64,000 bases of DNA, taken from positions 930,001-994,000 of the forward strand of contig OZ254082.1 of the NCBI GenBank assembly GCA_965267535.1. Direction: 5' to 3'. The translations under genes and the position numbers were made by a program. A model generated the notes under the pieces. The model was not told the origin of the DNA. It saw only the letters and a list, made by a program, of their open reading frames with translations, and searched no databases. Of the stretch, positions 35,801 to 43,633 are shown piece after piece. The DNA is from CAXBNB01 sp965267535. GTDB taxonomy: Bacteria > Bacteroidota > Bacteroidia > Cytophagales > Cyclobacteriaceae. Position 1 is the first letter of the stretch; each line of letters begins with the position of its first letter.

Positions 35801-38101
35801 GTTGCTGACAGAATCCTGCAGTGCCACTGCAATGCGGGTGTTGCCATTTCCTACAGTCATGGTAGCTGTGCCGTTTCGTTCTTCGCTAAAGCGGTGCACT
35901 GAACCGGCCGCAGAAATGACAGGTGCACCAATACCGTCTTCAGTAATGGGGTAGGCGCGAAATACATTGTTGCCATACTCATGCGTGATCAACCAGATGA
36001 TCGATCCGCCTACTGCGGTGGCTGTCATACGCTCCGTACTGTTGGTAAACAACGGCCTGTTTTTGAAGATTACTTCTCCCCGGGCAGTGTCTTTTTTGAT
36101 GTCCACCATGGCATAGCGCACATCGTAGGAGTAGTCTCCCCAGACGGGATCGGTGGTGAATACATAAAAAATAGTACTGTCGCCCGGTACGGGTACAATC
36201 ATGGCACCCTGAGTGGAAGTACTGTCTCCACCTATGTTGTCTCCGTTGAGCATAAGTTCGTGCTCTTTATTCCACACGGATACCCCATTGGTGTAAAACA
36301 GCAGATCACCATTTGCATCGGATATGGACGATGCTGCTGCCGGTGAAGTCATCAGGTTGTTGTCAGTAATGGCACTTGCTCCGTCGTTAAAATCGATACC
36401 AGCCATTTCTCCGAAGTACCACTGGTTGTTTTTCTGGGTGTCGTCTCCATAGGTAGTTACCTGTATCTGGTCGTAGGTAGTACAGCCGGTAGGGCTTACT
36501 ACAGATACCCAGTAGTAGCCGGTGGTGTCTACTTCTATTGTTTGAGTAGTTTCCAGTGTGTTCCATGCATAGGATACCCCGCCGGCTCCTGCGTCCAGCA
36601 ATAGCACTTCTCCTGCACAGATCACTGTATCGGCTCCCAGGTCTACCATCAGGTCGTTTTGAGTAATGGTTATGTTTTTGGTTACCGATTCACTTACGGC
36701 ATTGGAAAAAACAGTAAGCGTGACCGGGTATGTGCCGGGCGCCTGGTAGGTGTGTATAGGGCTGTGAGCATTGGATGTTTCGCCATCGCCAAAATCCCAG
36801 GTATAGCGCTGAGGAGATTGATCCACAAAAGGGAAAAATTTAGTGCTGGATTCTGCGCAGGTGTCGGCGTACACAAAGTCAACTGTGTTGAACATTTCGA
36901 AGTTGGGAGCTGCAAAAGCGGGAAATTGTGTGCCGGCAAAGTTTTGGTTGCCAAAGACCAAACTATCGTAAAATACATTGAACCGTGCACTGTCTGCATG
37001 AAAAATACTATCGGCCTGATTGATCCGTCCTACTTCGATATCAGAGCTGTTGGTCAGTTGGTAGAGGTGGTAGATTCTTCGGTCGGGTCCGCGCTGCAAA
37101 CCATAGCTCCTGAAAACCGGACTGGTTAAAATTGGGTTGACGGTCTCTAAGGGATCGTCGAGAGCGTATTGGTATACATTGCCGTTATTACCGGTGGTGG
37201 ATCCGTGTCTGGAAAAATACAGTTTTGATCCATCAGCAGACCACTCCAGGTCGTAGATAGCTTCTGTAGCAAAGTCTGTATTGGCAGAATTTAAGATTTG
37301 AGTATTGAAACCAAGTACACCGGTGGCCGGGTCAAAGTCTAACAATATGATGTTTCGGTTTTGATCTTTGGGAGCTACAGCCAGCAGCAGGGAATCCGGA
37401 TTGTATGCAAAAGACGCTGCAGCAGAGCCGGGCACTGAAGGCGAGTTAAAGTCAAAGGTCTGTATGCCGAGCAGGTCGGGCACACCATTGTTTACTTCCA
37501 AAACTTTATATTCAAAAGTTGTTCTATCGCTGCTGATTAACCAATGTTGGTTTGGGTTAGCGCCCTCTATAGTTATCATAGCATCGGAAGGGTTGGTAAG
37601 TCCGGTAGGCAGGTTTTTGCTTGCAATATCACCACGAGCCGGTTCTCCCAGTGCAGTGTTGGCATTTCCCATCAGGTTTTTGTCCAGAATAGAATAGCGG
37701 ATTTCGTTGCTGCCGGTGTTTCCGGGGTTGGTAAACAATAGATAGCGACCATCCAGGTATGTAAAAGGAATTACTGCAGCGGCGCGATTGATCGAGGGGT
37801 TAGCTTCCAGACCGCTACCGTTGGGCAGTAGTTCATGGTTGGTGTCGTATACGTTGTTGCCATCGGTATAAAATAAAATATCAGCCGTAAGAGGGTCGGA
37901 AATGACCGCACTACCCCCTGTGCCAAAAGGGACAAATTGAATGCTGTCTAACTGAGGCTGAGCAGTGCCCTTGTTGAATATAATGGCTCTGTCAGAGTTG
38001 CCAAAGAGCCAGTTGTATTCAGCCAGGTTTTGAGCCTTGGCCGGCATAAGCCAACCGATGACTATGAAAAAAAAGGTGCTGAAAATTAATTTTTTACTCA
38101 T
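32900..38101 (-). CDS. Giant surface protein: duplicated propeller modules, PKD domains, type B sorting domain
   Basis: The 1733-residue protein has a signal peptide (MSKKLIFSTFFFIVIGWLMPAKAQ). It then has two homologous ~400-residue modules. The first starts YNWLFGNSDRAIIFN and the second QWYFGEMAGIDFND. Each carries an ILFYTDGNNVYD/LLFYTNGVSVWN-like segment and is followed by a PKD domain with WDFGDGETSN (near residue 434) and WTFGDGGSSD (near residue 946). Several Ig- or SprB-like repeats follow. The last ~92 residues (HAPNAFTPNSSAGLNDTFKV ... GGVLLLR) are the gliding-motility-associated type B sorting domain. The ATG at 38101 is preferred over the TTG at 38113. The divergent neighbour encodes a PorP/SprF protein, its likely secretion partner. 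Confidence 0.9.
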   Translation of the reverse strand: MSKKLIFSTFFFIVIGWLMPAKAQNLAEYNWLFGNSDRAIIFNKGTAQPQLDSIQFVPFGTGGSAVISDPLTADILFYTDGNNVYDTNHELLPNGSGLEANPSINRAAAVIPFTYLDGRYLLFTNPGNTGSNEIRYSILDKNLMGNANTALGEPARGDIASKNLPTGLTNPSDAMITIEGANPNQHWLISSDRTTFEYKVLEVNNGVPDLLGIQTFDFNSPSVPGSAAASFAYNPDSLLLAVAPKDQNRNIILLDFDPATGVLGFNTQILNSANTDFATEAIYDLEWSADGSKLYFSRHGSTTGNNGNVYQYALDDPLETVNPILTSPVFRSYGLQRGPDRRIYHLYQLTNSSDIEVGRINQADSIFHADSARFNVFYDSLVFGNQNFAGTQFPAFAAPNFEMFNTVDFVYADTCAESSTKFFPFVDQSPQRYTWDFGDGETSNAHSPIHTYQAPGTYPVTLTVFSNAVSESVTKNITITQNDLMVDLGADTVICAGEVLLLDAGAGGVSYAWNTLETTQTIEVDTTGYYWVSVVSPTGCTTYDQIQVTTYGDDTQKNNQWYFGEMAGIDFNDGASAITDNNLMTSPAAASSISDANGDLLFYTNGVSVWNKEHELMLNGDNIGGDSTSTQGAMIVPVPGDSTIFYVFTTDPVWGDYSYDVRYAMVDIKKDTARGEVIFKNRPLFTNSTERMTATAVGGSIIWLITHEYGNNVFRAYPITEDGIGAPVISAAGSVHRFSEERNGTATMTVGNGNTRIAVALQDSVSNFVELFSFTDSTGMVDDFLQIDLTEPIPSLAYGVAFSPSLEKLYVSTSGSSSKLLQYDLDSINAPTAKADIEATKFEIATSSEEYGTLQIGPDGIIYLAVENSGSLGTINNPNGDDISSSFVEDGFNLEGRTSRLGLPNFVQTVSNPPNSPGITYSNACFGQPTQFTASTTSMIDDVLWTFGDGGSSDSTTVNHTYNEPGIYNVSLNMTNRCGLDTTFYAQVEIFSTPPRPDVPDVVTLCNGPVTLAAWPSDTTFTYTWSTGDTSRVITVDRRSTIDVFLTNEAGCSSETVQVLVDDTRPQVDLGPDITVCQNEFVQDLDAQNPGSTYRWFLNGTNTGNTLRTQRVDTSTPGAQTYRVEVEDVFACVAVDSVTINVVPIPVFTTTSQNAQSCGASDGVIEFELSSTGSYTYELNGPVIVGATAVTGPTTGPVTVSSSLPAGNYQLRIANTVSGCSELESIAISEPAAFTLSTTPLPACGNDGDIQVDINPATAISYELFDSGGASVRTGTQGVTASFTIDDLPVDTYSLEVTDNNTNCVQAAANIVLNENQVATFTVTPQSICGTSGEVSIFPDASYPATVTYTWTGPSPGSVVGSNSGETIIVSEAGTYTVTSSDSDGNYCPQTSQVTVSQSDNPEVVITTMGDNCSGELTLVATVNNPSGGNLGYQWSDGSNASRLVVDATGNYSVTVLDQGTGCQGSASIDVEVYNEITVYIESEPNCDDNSEVFLTAIANITEDVTFQWTDPFGAPLPNSGAVLVATTSGNYSVTVSGVNNNCSATDQLNVLLLPITDDQLLLNEKEEFCSEDPDPDKSQVVLDPGSFSSYEWRRINEDPIIGTERNYTVTEAGIYEVTISNGLTCTRDVVEVVDDCDPIIHAPNAFTPNSSAGLNDTFKVFPNPYVTDFEIFIFSRQGEMVFQSDKINFEWDGYYRGELLQTGTYAYVMRYKSTLDLERGIIEQRGGVLLLR

Positions 38102-38282
38102 ACGTTCGTTCAATATGCTGGATAAGGGTTATGTTATTTCCGATTGTCTGTAGGGTATCGGATGCAGCTTTCTAAACCAAGGCTTAAAAATAATTCAAAT
38201 CATAATACAAACGCTGAAAATAAGAATTTCTATACCCTGCTTTCAACAAAATTTAAATCATTTCAAAATTGAAACAATATTG

Positions 38283-38291
38283 TATAATTTG
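38283..38291 (+). promoter_or_regulatory. Weak -7-like element for PorP/SprF gene
   Basis: TATAATTTG resembles the -7 element but has one extra base between TA and TTTG. It lies 38 bases before the chosen ATG. No good -33 element is seen. The intergenic region also holds the start of the divergent giant gene. Confidence 0.3.
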
Positions 38292-38328
38292 CAGCGTCGT
38301 TAAACTTAGAGCTTTGAAATTAACCTCA

Positions 38329-39369
38329 ATGCGTAAATATCTCATATTCTTTTTTTGCTTAGCGTTGCTATTGGTGGATAACAAGTCAAAGGCTCAAGAC
38401 CCTCAGTTTTCACAATATTATGCGGCACCATTATATCTCAATCCTGCTCTGACCGGGATAAACCAGATGGGGCGTGCCGGCATCAACTACCGCAATCAGT
38501 GGCCCTCAATTGAAGCCAGCTTTGAAACATTTTCCGCCTACATAGATTACAATTTTGATGAGAAAAACAGTAGCCTGGGGATGATCATTACCCGTGATAC
38601 TGAAGGACTGGTGGGATTGTCGTCTACAGAAATCGGATTGCAATATGCCTATCAGGTTAATCTCAACTACAAATGGATATTCAGGCCTGCATTTCAGGTA
38701 TCTTATACTTTGCGCGACCTCAATTTTGATAAGCTTACTTTTGGTGATCAGTTTGACAACACCGGCCTAGTGCGTCCGATCAGTGCAGAGCAATTTGCTT
38801 CCGGATCGCAGGTAGGATATGTAGACCTGGCTTTGGGCGGACTTTGGTACTCCAAAGATATGTGGATTGGTGTAGCAGCTCATCACATCAGAGAGCCTAA
38901 TCAATCGTTTGTTGACGGTGACAGTCCATTGCCTCGCAAGGTTTCTGTACACGGTGGGTATCGCATTCCACTCAAATCAGGCTTCAGACGCAAAGGTTCT
39001 ACTACTTCCGGAGCAGAGCGTACACTTTCGCCTACCTTCAACTACCGCTCTCAGGGCAATTTTGACCAGTTAGATCTGGGTACATACTTTACTATGGCGC
39101 CTGTTATATTTGGGGTATGGTATAGGGGGATACCCCTAAAATCTCCCGAAGGAGGTGGTAGCAATACTGAGTCTGTGATTTTTATGATGGGACTAACCAA
39201 AAATAAAGTCACGATGGGCTACAGCTTTGATTATACCCTTTCTAAGTTGGGTATAGGTAGTGGAGGCGCACATGAAGTATCCATTACATATACTTTTAAG
39301 GCAGGAAGTCCCCGCAAACCTTCTCGTGAGGTCAGGGAGTTGAGATGTCCCGTTCCATTTATTTTCTAA
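38329..39369 (+). CDS. PorP/SprF family type IX secretion membrane protein
   Basis: The 346-residue protein has a signal peptide (MRKYLIFFFCLALLLVDNKSKAQ) and then the PorP/SprF hallmark QDPQFSQYYAAPLYLNPALTG. Further barrel-type strands follow, for example RAGINYRNQWPSIEASF and GYSFDYTLSKLGIG. These outer-membrane proteins pair with type B-sorted surface proteins during type IX export. An open frame extends 60 bases upstream, but the ATG at 38329 gives the signal peptide. It is encoded divergently from the 1733-residue type B protein, which fits a secretion pair. Confidence 0.93.
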   Translation: MRKYLIFFFCLALLLVDNKSKAQDPQFSQYYAAPLYLNPALTGINQMGRAGINYRNQWPSIEASFETFSAYIDYNFDEKNSSLGMIITRDTEGLVGLSSTEIGLQYAYQVNLNYKWIFRPAFQVSYTLRDLNFDKLTFGDQFDNTGLVRPISAEQFASGSQVGYVDLALGGLWYSKDMWIGVAAHHIREPNQSFVDGDSPLPRKVSVHGGYRIPLKSGFRRKGSTTSGAERTLSPTFNYRSQGNFDQLDLGTYFTMAPVIFGVWYRGIPLKSPEGGGSNTESVIFMMGLTKNKVTMGYSFDYTLSKLGIGSGGAHEVSITYTFKAGSPRKPSREVRELRCPVPFIF

Positions 39370-39468
39370 CCAAAAAGGAACTCCACAGTAGGTGTCAGTG
39401 TTAGTATCCTGTTCTGTTGGTAACTGCCGCAGTTCGGGTTATTGTTTTTACATACATCACCTATAGAT

Positions 39469-40032
39469 ATGGAACCTTTTGAATATGTAGTAGTCCTGAC
39501 TTCTCTTATACTGGGGCTGGGTATTGCCCAGATACTAACCGGTGTAGCCGACATGGTGTCGCATTGGCGGGCTATCAAAATAAGCTTGCCGCATACGATC
39601 TACGTACTGGTGATTTTTTTGATATGTCTACAGGAGTGGTGGATCAACTACGAATATTCTAAGGTAATCACCGTGTGGACATTTCAGATTGTACTGAGTA
39701 TTTTGATATTTCCTATTCTCTTGTTCATCCAGGCCCGACTCTTGTTTCCAACCGGATTGCGTAGTGCCGATACCGATATGGATGTTTATTTTGAAGATCA
39801 GTGGCGTTGGCTGTATGCTATAGGAGCTATGACCGTACTGGTGAGTATCTGGCAAAATGTGTTTATATCAGCTATTCCTCTGATGGATCAATTGCAGCTT
39901 TTTGCTTTGCTGGCCGTCTATTTTTTGTTTATTGTTCTCAATATAAAAAACAAAAAAGCGCACACCGTCTTCCTTTCCCTCCAACTGATTGCGTGGATCG
40001 TATACATTGTAGTGGAGGACGGTGCTTTGTGA
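39469..40032 (+). CDS. Hypothetical integral membrane protein
   Basis: The 187-residue protein has about six hydrophobic segments, including YVVVLTSLILGLGIAQILTG, TIYVLVIFLICLQEWWI, WTFQIVLSILIFPILLFI, LYAIGAMTVLVSIWQNVFI and FALLAVYFLFIVLNI. No catalytic or transport motif was recognised. The ATG at 39469 (MEPFEYVV) is chosen over one 27 bases upstream because it begins directly at the first membrane segment. It lies 99 bases after the PorP/SprF gene and converges on the DUF1080 gene. Confidence 0.75.
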   Translation: MEPFEYVVVLTSLILGLGIAQILTGVADMVSHWRAIKISLPHTIYVLVIFLICLQEWWINYEYSKVITVWTFQIVLSILIFPILLFIQARLLFPTGLRSADTDMDVYFEDQWRWLYAIGAMTVLVSIWQNVFISAIPLMDQLQLFALLAVYFLFIVLNIKNKKAHTVFLSLQLIAWIVYIVVEDGAL

Positions 40033-40062
40033 AATAGCAGCGAACCAGTCTTAGCTAATTCA

Positions 40063-40974
40063 TTAGTATTGGCAGCTTTTGGGATCGTTTTTAACGTAAT
40101 AGGATTTATAATTTTTAGCTTTCTTGTCCATACACCCGCAGAGGTTGAGCAGCTCGATGTTTTTAAAATCGATGGGGTGGCTTTCAGCCTGTAAAGCTAT
40201 ATAGCCTTCTGTGAGCGTCTGGCCTTCTTTTTCCAGCCATTCTTCGGGATGGAATATCCCAAAAGGCTCCCAATCGCCTCCGGGGCGGTTTTTGCTGATA
40301 AATCCACCGCCTACCTGTGGTTTTTGAAAAGTAAGCACAGTATCACCTTCTACGGTAAAGAGCATATACTCATCGCCCATTACGATGGCTTCTACATGTA
40401 CCCACTGATCGCCATGAAAAGTTTTGGAAGTAGAGTTGATACAGTGCCGGTAATCTATTTCACCGTTTATTTCTACAGCTGTGCCGGGAGTACACACATT
40501 GGCAGTGGTGCGCGTACCTGTGCCTAGTCCACCTAGCAACTGCAGTTCTACAGATACCGGAAAGTCCTGCGGCTCTTCATTGCTGGCAGCAGACTGTGAG
40601 TGAAGCATAATGCCGCTATTGCGGACATTCCAGGATGCACCACCTTTGAGTTGTTCGCCTACAAAACGGTAGTCGAATCGTAGTTTGTAATGCGAAAAGG
40701 GCTGATGATAGTACATGTGCCCAAAAGCGTCGTTGAATGTTTCATATTGGTCGTAGCTGATGCGGATCATGCTGTCTTCTACCCGAAAGGTATTCAGGAA
40801 GTTTTCGTTGAGTGGGTGATCGGCTATTTTGATGTCCCATCCGCTTAGGTCAACACCGTTGAAAAGAGATACCCATTCCTCCTGATTAGGATCGTTTTTT
40901 TGTTCGCAGGCATAAAAGGTAATGCAAAATGCAAGTGCCAGAGTAGCATGTAAAAGTCGATGTGTAGTATGCAT
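40063..40974 (-). CDS. DUF1080 (3-keto-disaccharide hydrolase-like) lipoprotein
   Basis: The 303-residue protein has a lipoprotein signal ending TFYAC (Cys23) and a concanavalin-like DUF1080 fold with EEWVSLFNGVDLSGWDIK, ASWNVRNSGIMLHSQS and the C-terminal GYIALQAESHPIDFKNIELL. DUF1080 proteins act on keto-glycosides or bind sugars at the cell surface. It is the last gene of a five-gene reverse-strand operon, 5 bases after the GNAT gene. The final ~20 residues (CGCMDKKAKNYKSYY...) are cysteine-containing and unusual. Confidence 0.88.
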   Translation of the reverse strand: MHTTHRLLHATLALAFCITFYACEQKNDPNQEEWVSLFNGVDLSGWDIKIADHPLNENFLNTFRVEDSMIRISYDQYETFNDAFGHMYYHQPFSHYKLRFDYRFVGEQLKGGASWNVRNSGIMLHSQSAASNEEPQDFPVSVELQLLGGLGTGTRTTANVCTPGTAVEINGEIDYRHCINSTSKTFHGDQWVHVEAIVMGDEYMLFTVEGDTVLTFQKPQVGGGFISKNRPGGDWEPFGIFHPEEWLEKEGQTLTEGYIALQAESHPIDFKNIELLNLCGCMDKKAKNYKSYYVKNDPKSCQY

Positions 40975-40979
40975 ATTTA

Positions 40980-41441
40980 TTATTGTAAATGTAATTTCAT
41001 TCCTTCGTGGGTAGCTTTAAAACCCATTTTTTCATAAAATCGAATGGCTTCAGGTCGTTGTTTGTCTGTGGTAAGTTGTATCACATGGGCTTTGGCTTCT
41101 CTGGCATAAGCTATGGCCCACTCTAGCAAAGTAGAGCCCAGGCCGCTTCCTCTGGCAGAGTCTTTTACTCTCACCGCCTCAACTTGCGCACGTATACCAC
41201 CCTGGTATGTGAGGTAGGGAATGAGGGTGAGTTGTAGGGTAGCCATTATATTTTTTTCATCATCTTCTGCCACTATTAAGTGTTGGTTTTTGTCGGTGTT
41301 TATACGATCAAACGCGTGATAATACACTTCAGGTAGTGGGTGGGTGAATTGTTCGCGCTTCTGTCCCAGTGGATCGTTGGCCAACAGTTGCACTATGGCA
41401 GGCAGGTCATATTTTGTGGCTTTACGGATGTTGATTTTCAT
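40980..41441 (-). CDS. GNAT family N-acetyltransferase
   Basis: The 153-residue protein has the GNAT fold: MKINIRKATKYDLPAIVQLL at the N-terminus, VEAVRVKDSARGSGLGSTLL with the acetyl-CoA-binding R-x-x-G-x-G/A pattern, and the C-terminal IRFYEKMGFKATHEGMKL. It would transfer an acetyl group from acetyl-CoA to an amine whose identity is unknown. It lies between a pentapeptide-repeat gene (12-base gap) and DUF1080 (5-base gap). Confidence 0.92.
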   Translation of the reverse strand: MKINIRKATKYDLPAIVQLLANDPLGQKREQFTHPLPEVYYHAFDRINTDKNQHLIVAEDDEKNIMATLQLTLIPYLTYQGGIRAQVEAVRVKDSARGSGLGSTLLEWAIAYAREAKAHVIQLTTDKQRPEAIRFYEKMGFKATHEGMKLHLQ

Positions 41442-41453
41442 TCGTTTGATCTG

Positions 41454-42026
41454 TCAGGAAATACGAATATCGTATTGTTGGAGCAGTCCTGCCAGTCCGT
41501 GGCTGGAAAATTTTGCTTTTTTGATGCGGTTGTTTTCGGGATGAATGACGTAGTTGATGGCACTGGATAGGTCGGCTTTTTCCAGATTGGTGTTGTCAAA
41601 AAGAGCTCCTGTCAGATCGCATTCCACGAAACGGGCCGCAGTGAGGTTGGTCTCTACCAGATCGGCCTCCTGCATGCTGCACCGGTCAAAAACCGTACGG
41701 GGGATATTGAGGCTGTAAAAGGAAGCGAGGTTCAGGTAGCATTGGTTAAAATGAATTTCAAGCAAGAAGGGGTTGCATACGCTAAAATCCACTCCGGTAA
41801 GCTTGCATTGTTCGAAACGAACGTCTTTGAGTGATGCATTTTTTAACGAAACCATGCTCAAGTCACAAGCATCAAACACACAATCTATGAAGGTGCAATT
41901 TTGGAGCGATGTATTAGAAAACAGGCATCCGGTAAAAGTGCAATTGTCGTATTCTCCCGTCGGTAAGTAGCCTTTGGAATAATCTTTTTTGTCAAAAATC
42001 TGATTGTATATAAGTGAATCGTTCAT
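41454..42026 (-). CDS. Pentapeptide-repeat protein, Qnr-like
   Basis: The 190-residue protein is built from pentapeptide repeats of the A(D/N)Lxx kind, e.g. CTFTGCLFSNTSLQNCTFID, CDLSMVSLKNASLKDVRFEQ and ADLVETNLTAARFVECDLTG. It ends ENNRIKKAKFSSHGLAGLLQ, a tail common in chromosomal Qnr-like proteins. Such right-handed quadrilateral helices can mimic DNA and protect gyrase from quinolones, but the family also has unrelated members. Resistance is therefore not implied. It is the third gene of the five-gene operon. Confidence 0.88.
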   Translation of the reverse strand: MNDSLIYNQIFDKKDYSKGYLPTGEYDNCTFTGCLFSNTSLQNCTFIDCVFDACDLSMVSLKNASLKDVRFEQCKLTGVDFSVCNPFLLEIHFNQCYLNLASFYSLNIPRTVFDRCSMQEADLVETNLTAARFVECDLTGALFDNTNLEKADLSSAINYVIHPENNRIKKAKFSSHGLAGLLQQYDIRIS

Positions 42027-42056
42027 TTTTTGTGAAGATTATTCCGAAGGTGTTTT

Positions 42057-42428
42057 TTAATTGCTTTTGGCTAATACATAATGAGAAGCAAGTTTGCCAG
42101 ACATTGGTTTGCCAGACCGGTCCAGCATGGTGAGAGTGTTTTCTTGTATACTAAAATAATGCATACCTTCAGTCGATGGCTTGTCCTGTAGCCATAGTAC
42201 GGTATCGTTTTTCAAAGCATACTTTCCGTTTGTTAATATAATTTCACCACCTTTTTCCTGATATTCTACTTCTTCTTTGTAGCTCATATCGGGGTAGAGG
42301 GTAAGCTGGTAGGCTATACCCGGGCACGAGGCACAGGGCAGTAGGCCGGAGTATGTGCCTGTAAGAGAGTTTGTTTGCTGACAGGCAAACAAACTCATCA
42401 GTCCCAACAGGGCAATTGCTTTACACAT
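42057..42428 (-). CDS. NlpE-like lipoprotein
   Basis: The 123-residue lipoprotein has a signal ending SLFACQQ (Cys16) and the NlpE N-terminal domain with TGTYSGLLPCASCPGIAYQL; the CxxC cysteines are at 32 and 35. NlpE is a copper-related and surface-sensing outer-membrane lipoprotein in enterobacteria. Here only the N-terminal domain is present, as in most short Bacteroidota versions. It begins 6 bases after the GHL10-type lipoprotein gene. Confidence 0.88.
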   Translation of the reverse strand: MCKAIALLGLMSLFACQQTNSLTGTYSGLLPCASCPGIAYQLTLYPDMSYKEEVEYQEKGGEIILTNGKYALKNDTVLWLQDKPSTEGMHYFSIQENTLTMLDRSGKPMSGKLASHYVLAKSN

Positions 42429-42434
42429 GGTGTA

Positions 42435-43577
42435 TTATTTCTTTACCGGATAATCTTTGTAGATCGCTTTTTCGAATGCCGCCCAATGTTCATCCGTCAT
42501 TCTACCCGGCGTAAAGAGGCATACTCCAGCAGCGCCATTGGTCATAGATTGCTCTATGGCTGCACCTAGCTCTTCTGGTAATAGCCCGTGATTTTCCGGA
42601 TCGGCTTCTTCCGTTTTCTTTTCCGGATTGGGGCAGATAAACAGACCGCTGATGATCGGCTTTTTGTTGTTCACGCTGGTTACGGCTTCTTTGGTTACAT
42701 CACCGATCCACTGCGTGTCTTTCATATAAAAATCGTTGTAGTTCATCGGGAAAACCTGATCAAGGTCCCATTTGTTCCATTCCTGGCGTACCAGTTTTTT
42801 GGCTATAGAATGCGGGCCGGGAAATACCGCAGCATTTATTTTTTTGCCCTTTTCGTGCACTACGGCAGCCAGTTTGTTTACCACATTGGTAATCAGGTCG
42901 TAGCGGTATTGTTTCCACTCCTGCACCTGCGACGGGTCTTCTGTTGCTTTGATGTCAATACCCGTAGCGGCTTTGAATCCACTGGTACACCTGTCGCAGT
43001 AGCAATAGTCGTATTGGGGATATTCTTTGTCCATAACCAGACCGTATTTATCCCAAAGCCCACGGGCCAGTATTACATCCGGAAACCGGATGTAGTCCAG
43101 ATGGATAGCATCTACGTGCTCCACATCGGCTACTTTGCCGTACATATCGGCCAGGAACTTTACAGTGCCGGGTTCGCTGGGGCAGAGAAAACGGTAATAG
43201 CTCACATAGGCAGGTTTGTCATAGGCCGATTCGCCCAGCCCGTTTACAGCATACCAGGTGGTGTCTATACCTGGTTTGGGAGATTGTACCATGGTGGGAA
43301 TCCACGTATGAAAGCCTAGGCCTGCTTTTTTGGCAATAGCCCCTACACGTTCATAGGTTTCAGGGTTTTGCCCCCCGTTGTACATCAGTACATCTACACC
43401 TTTGTTTTTTAGGTCTGTAAAATTGTTTTTTAGTTCTTCGTCTGTGGCTTTTCCGGGTCCGCCCATCCAGGCGTATACAGGTACTTTGGTTTTTTCTTTG
43501 GCTTCCTCTTTGGCAGAGGGAGTACATGCGGCAAATAGTATTACTGCCGCTAAGCTTAGCATGCTGGTAATTCTCAT
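42435..43577 (-). CDS. Glycoside hydrolase-like lipoprotein (GHL10/DUF187 type)
   Basis: The 380-residue protein has a lipoprotein signal (MRITSMLSLAAVILFAAC, Cys18). It appears to be a TIM-barrel, with KVPVYAWMGGPGKATDEELK near the N-terminus, DAIHLDYIRFPDVILARGLW and the YCYCDRCTSGFK cysteine cluster. The DYIRFP motif is typical of the GHL10/DUF187 families of putative glycan hydrolases. The substrate is unknown. It starts the operon that includes NlpE, pentapeptide-repeat, GNAT and DUF1080 genes. Confidence 0.82.
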   Translation of the reverse strand: MRITSMLSLAAVILFAACTPSAKEEAKEKTKVPVYAWMGGPGKATDEELKNNFTDLKNKGVDVLMYNGGQNPETYERVGAIAKKAGLGFHTWIPTMVQSPKPGIDTTWYAVNGLGESAYDKPAYVSYYRFLCPSEPGTVKFLADMYGKVADVEHVDAIHLDYIRFPDVILARGLWDKYGLVMDKEYPQYDYCYCDRCTSGFKAATGIDIKATEDPSQVQEWKQYRYDLITNVVNKLAAVVHEKGKKINAAVFPGPHSIAKKLVRQEWNKWDLDQVFPMNYNDFYMKDTQWIGDVTKEAVTSVNNKKPIISGLFICPNPEKKTEEADPENHGLLPEELGAAIEQSMTNGAAGVCLFTPGRMTDEHWAAFEKAIYKDYPVKK

Positions 43578-43633
43578 TGGTTTAAAAGGTTTAATTTTAG
43601 ATATATTGTTATTAGTTTGAATGAGGCAAAATG

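Noticed and set aside
36659..37129. 156-residue forward frame inside the giant surface-protein gene
   Set aside because: It is the shadow of a strong reverse-strand gene, with no signal peptide or motif.
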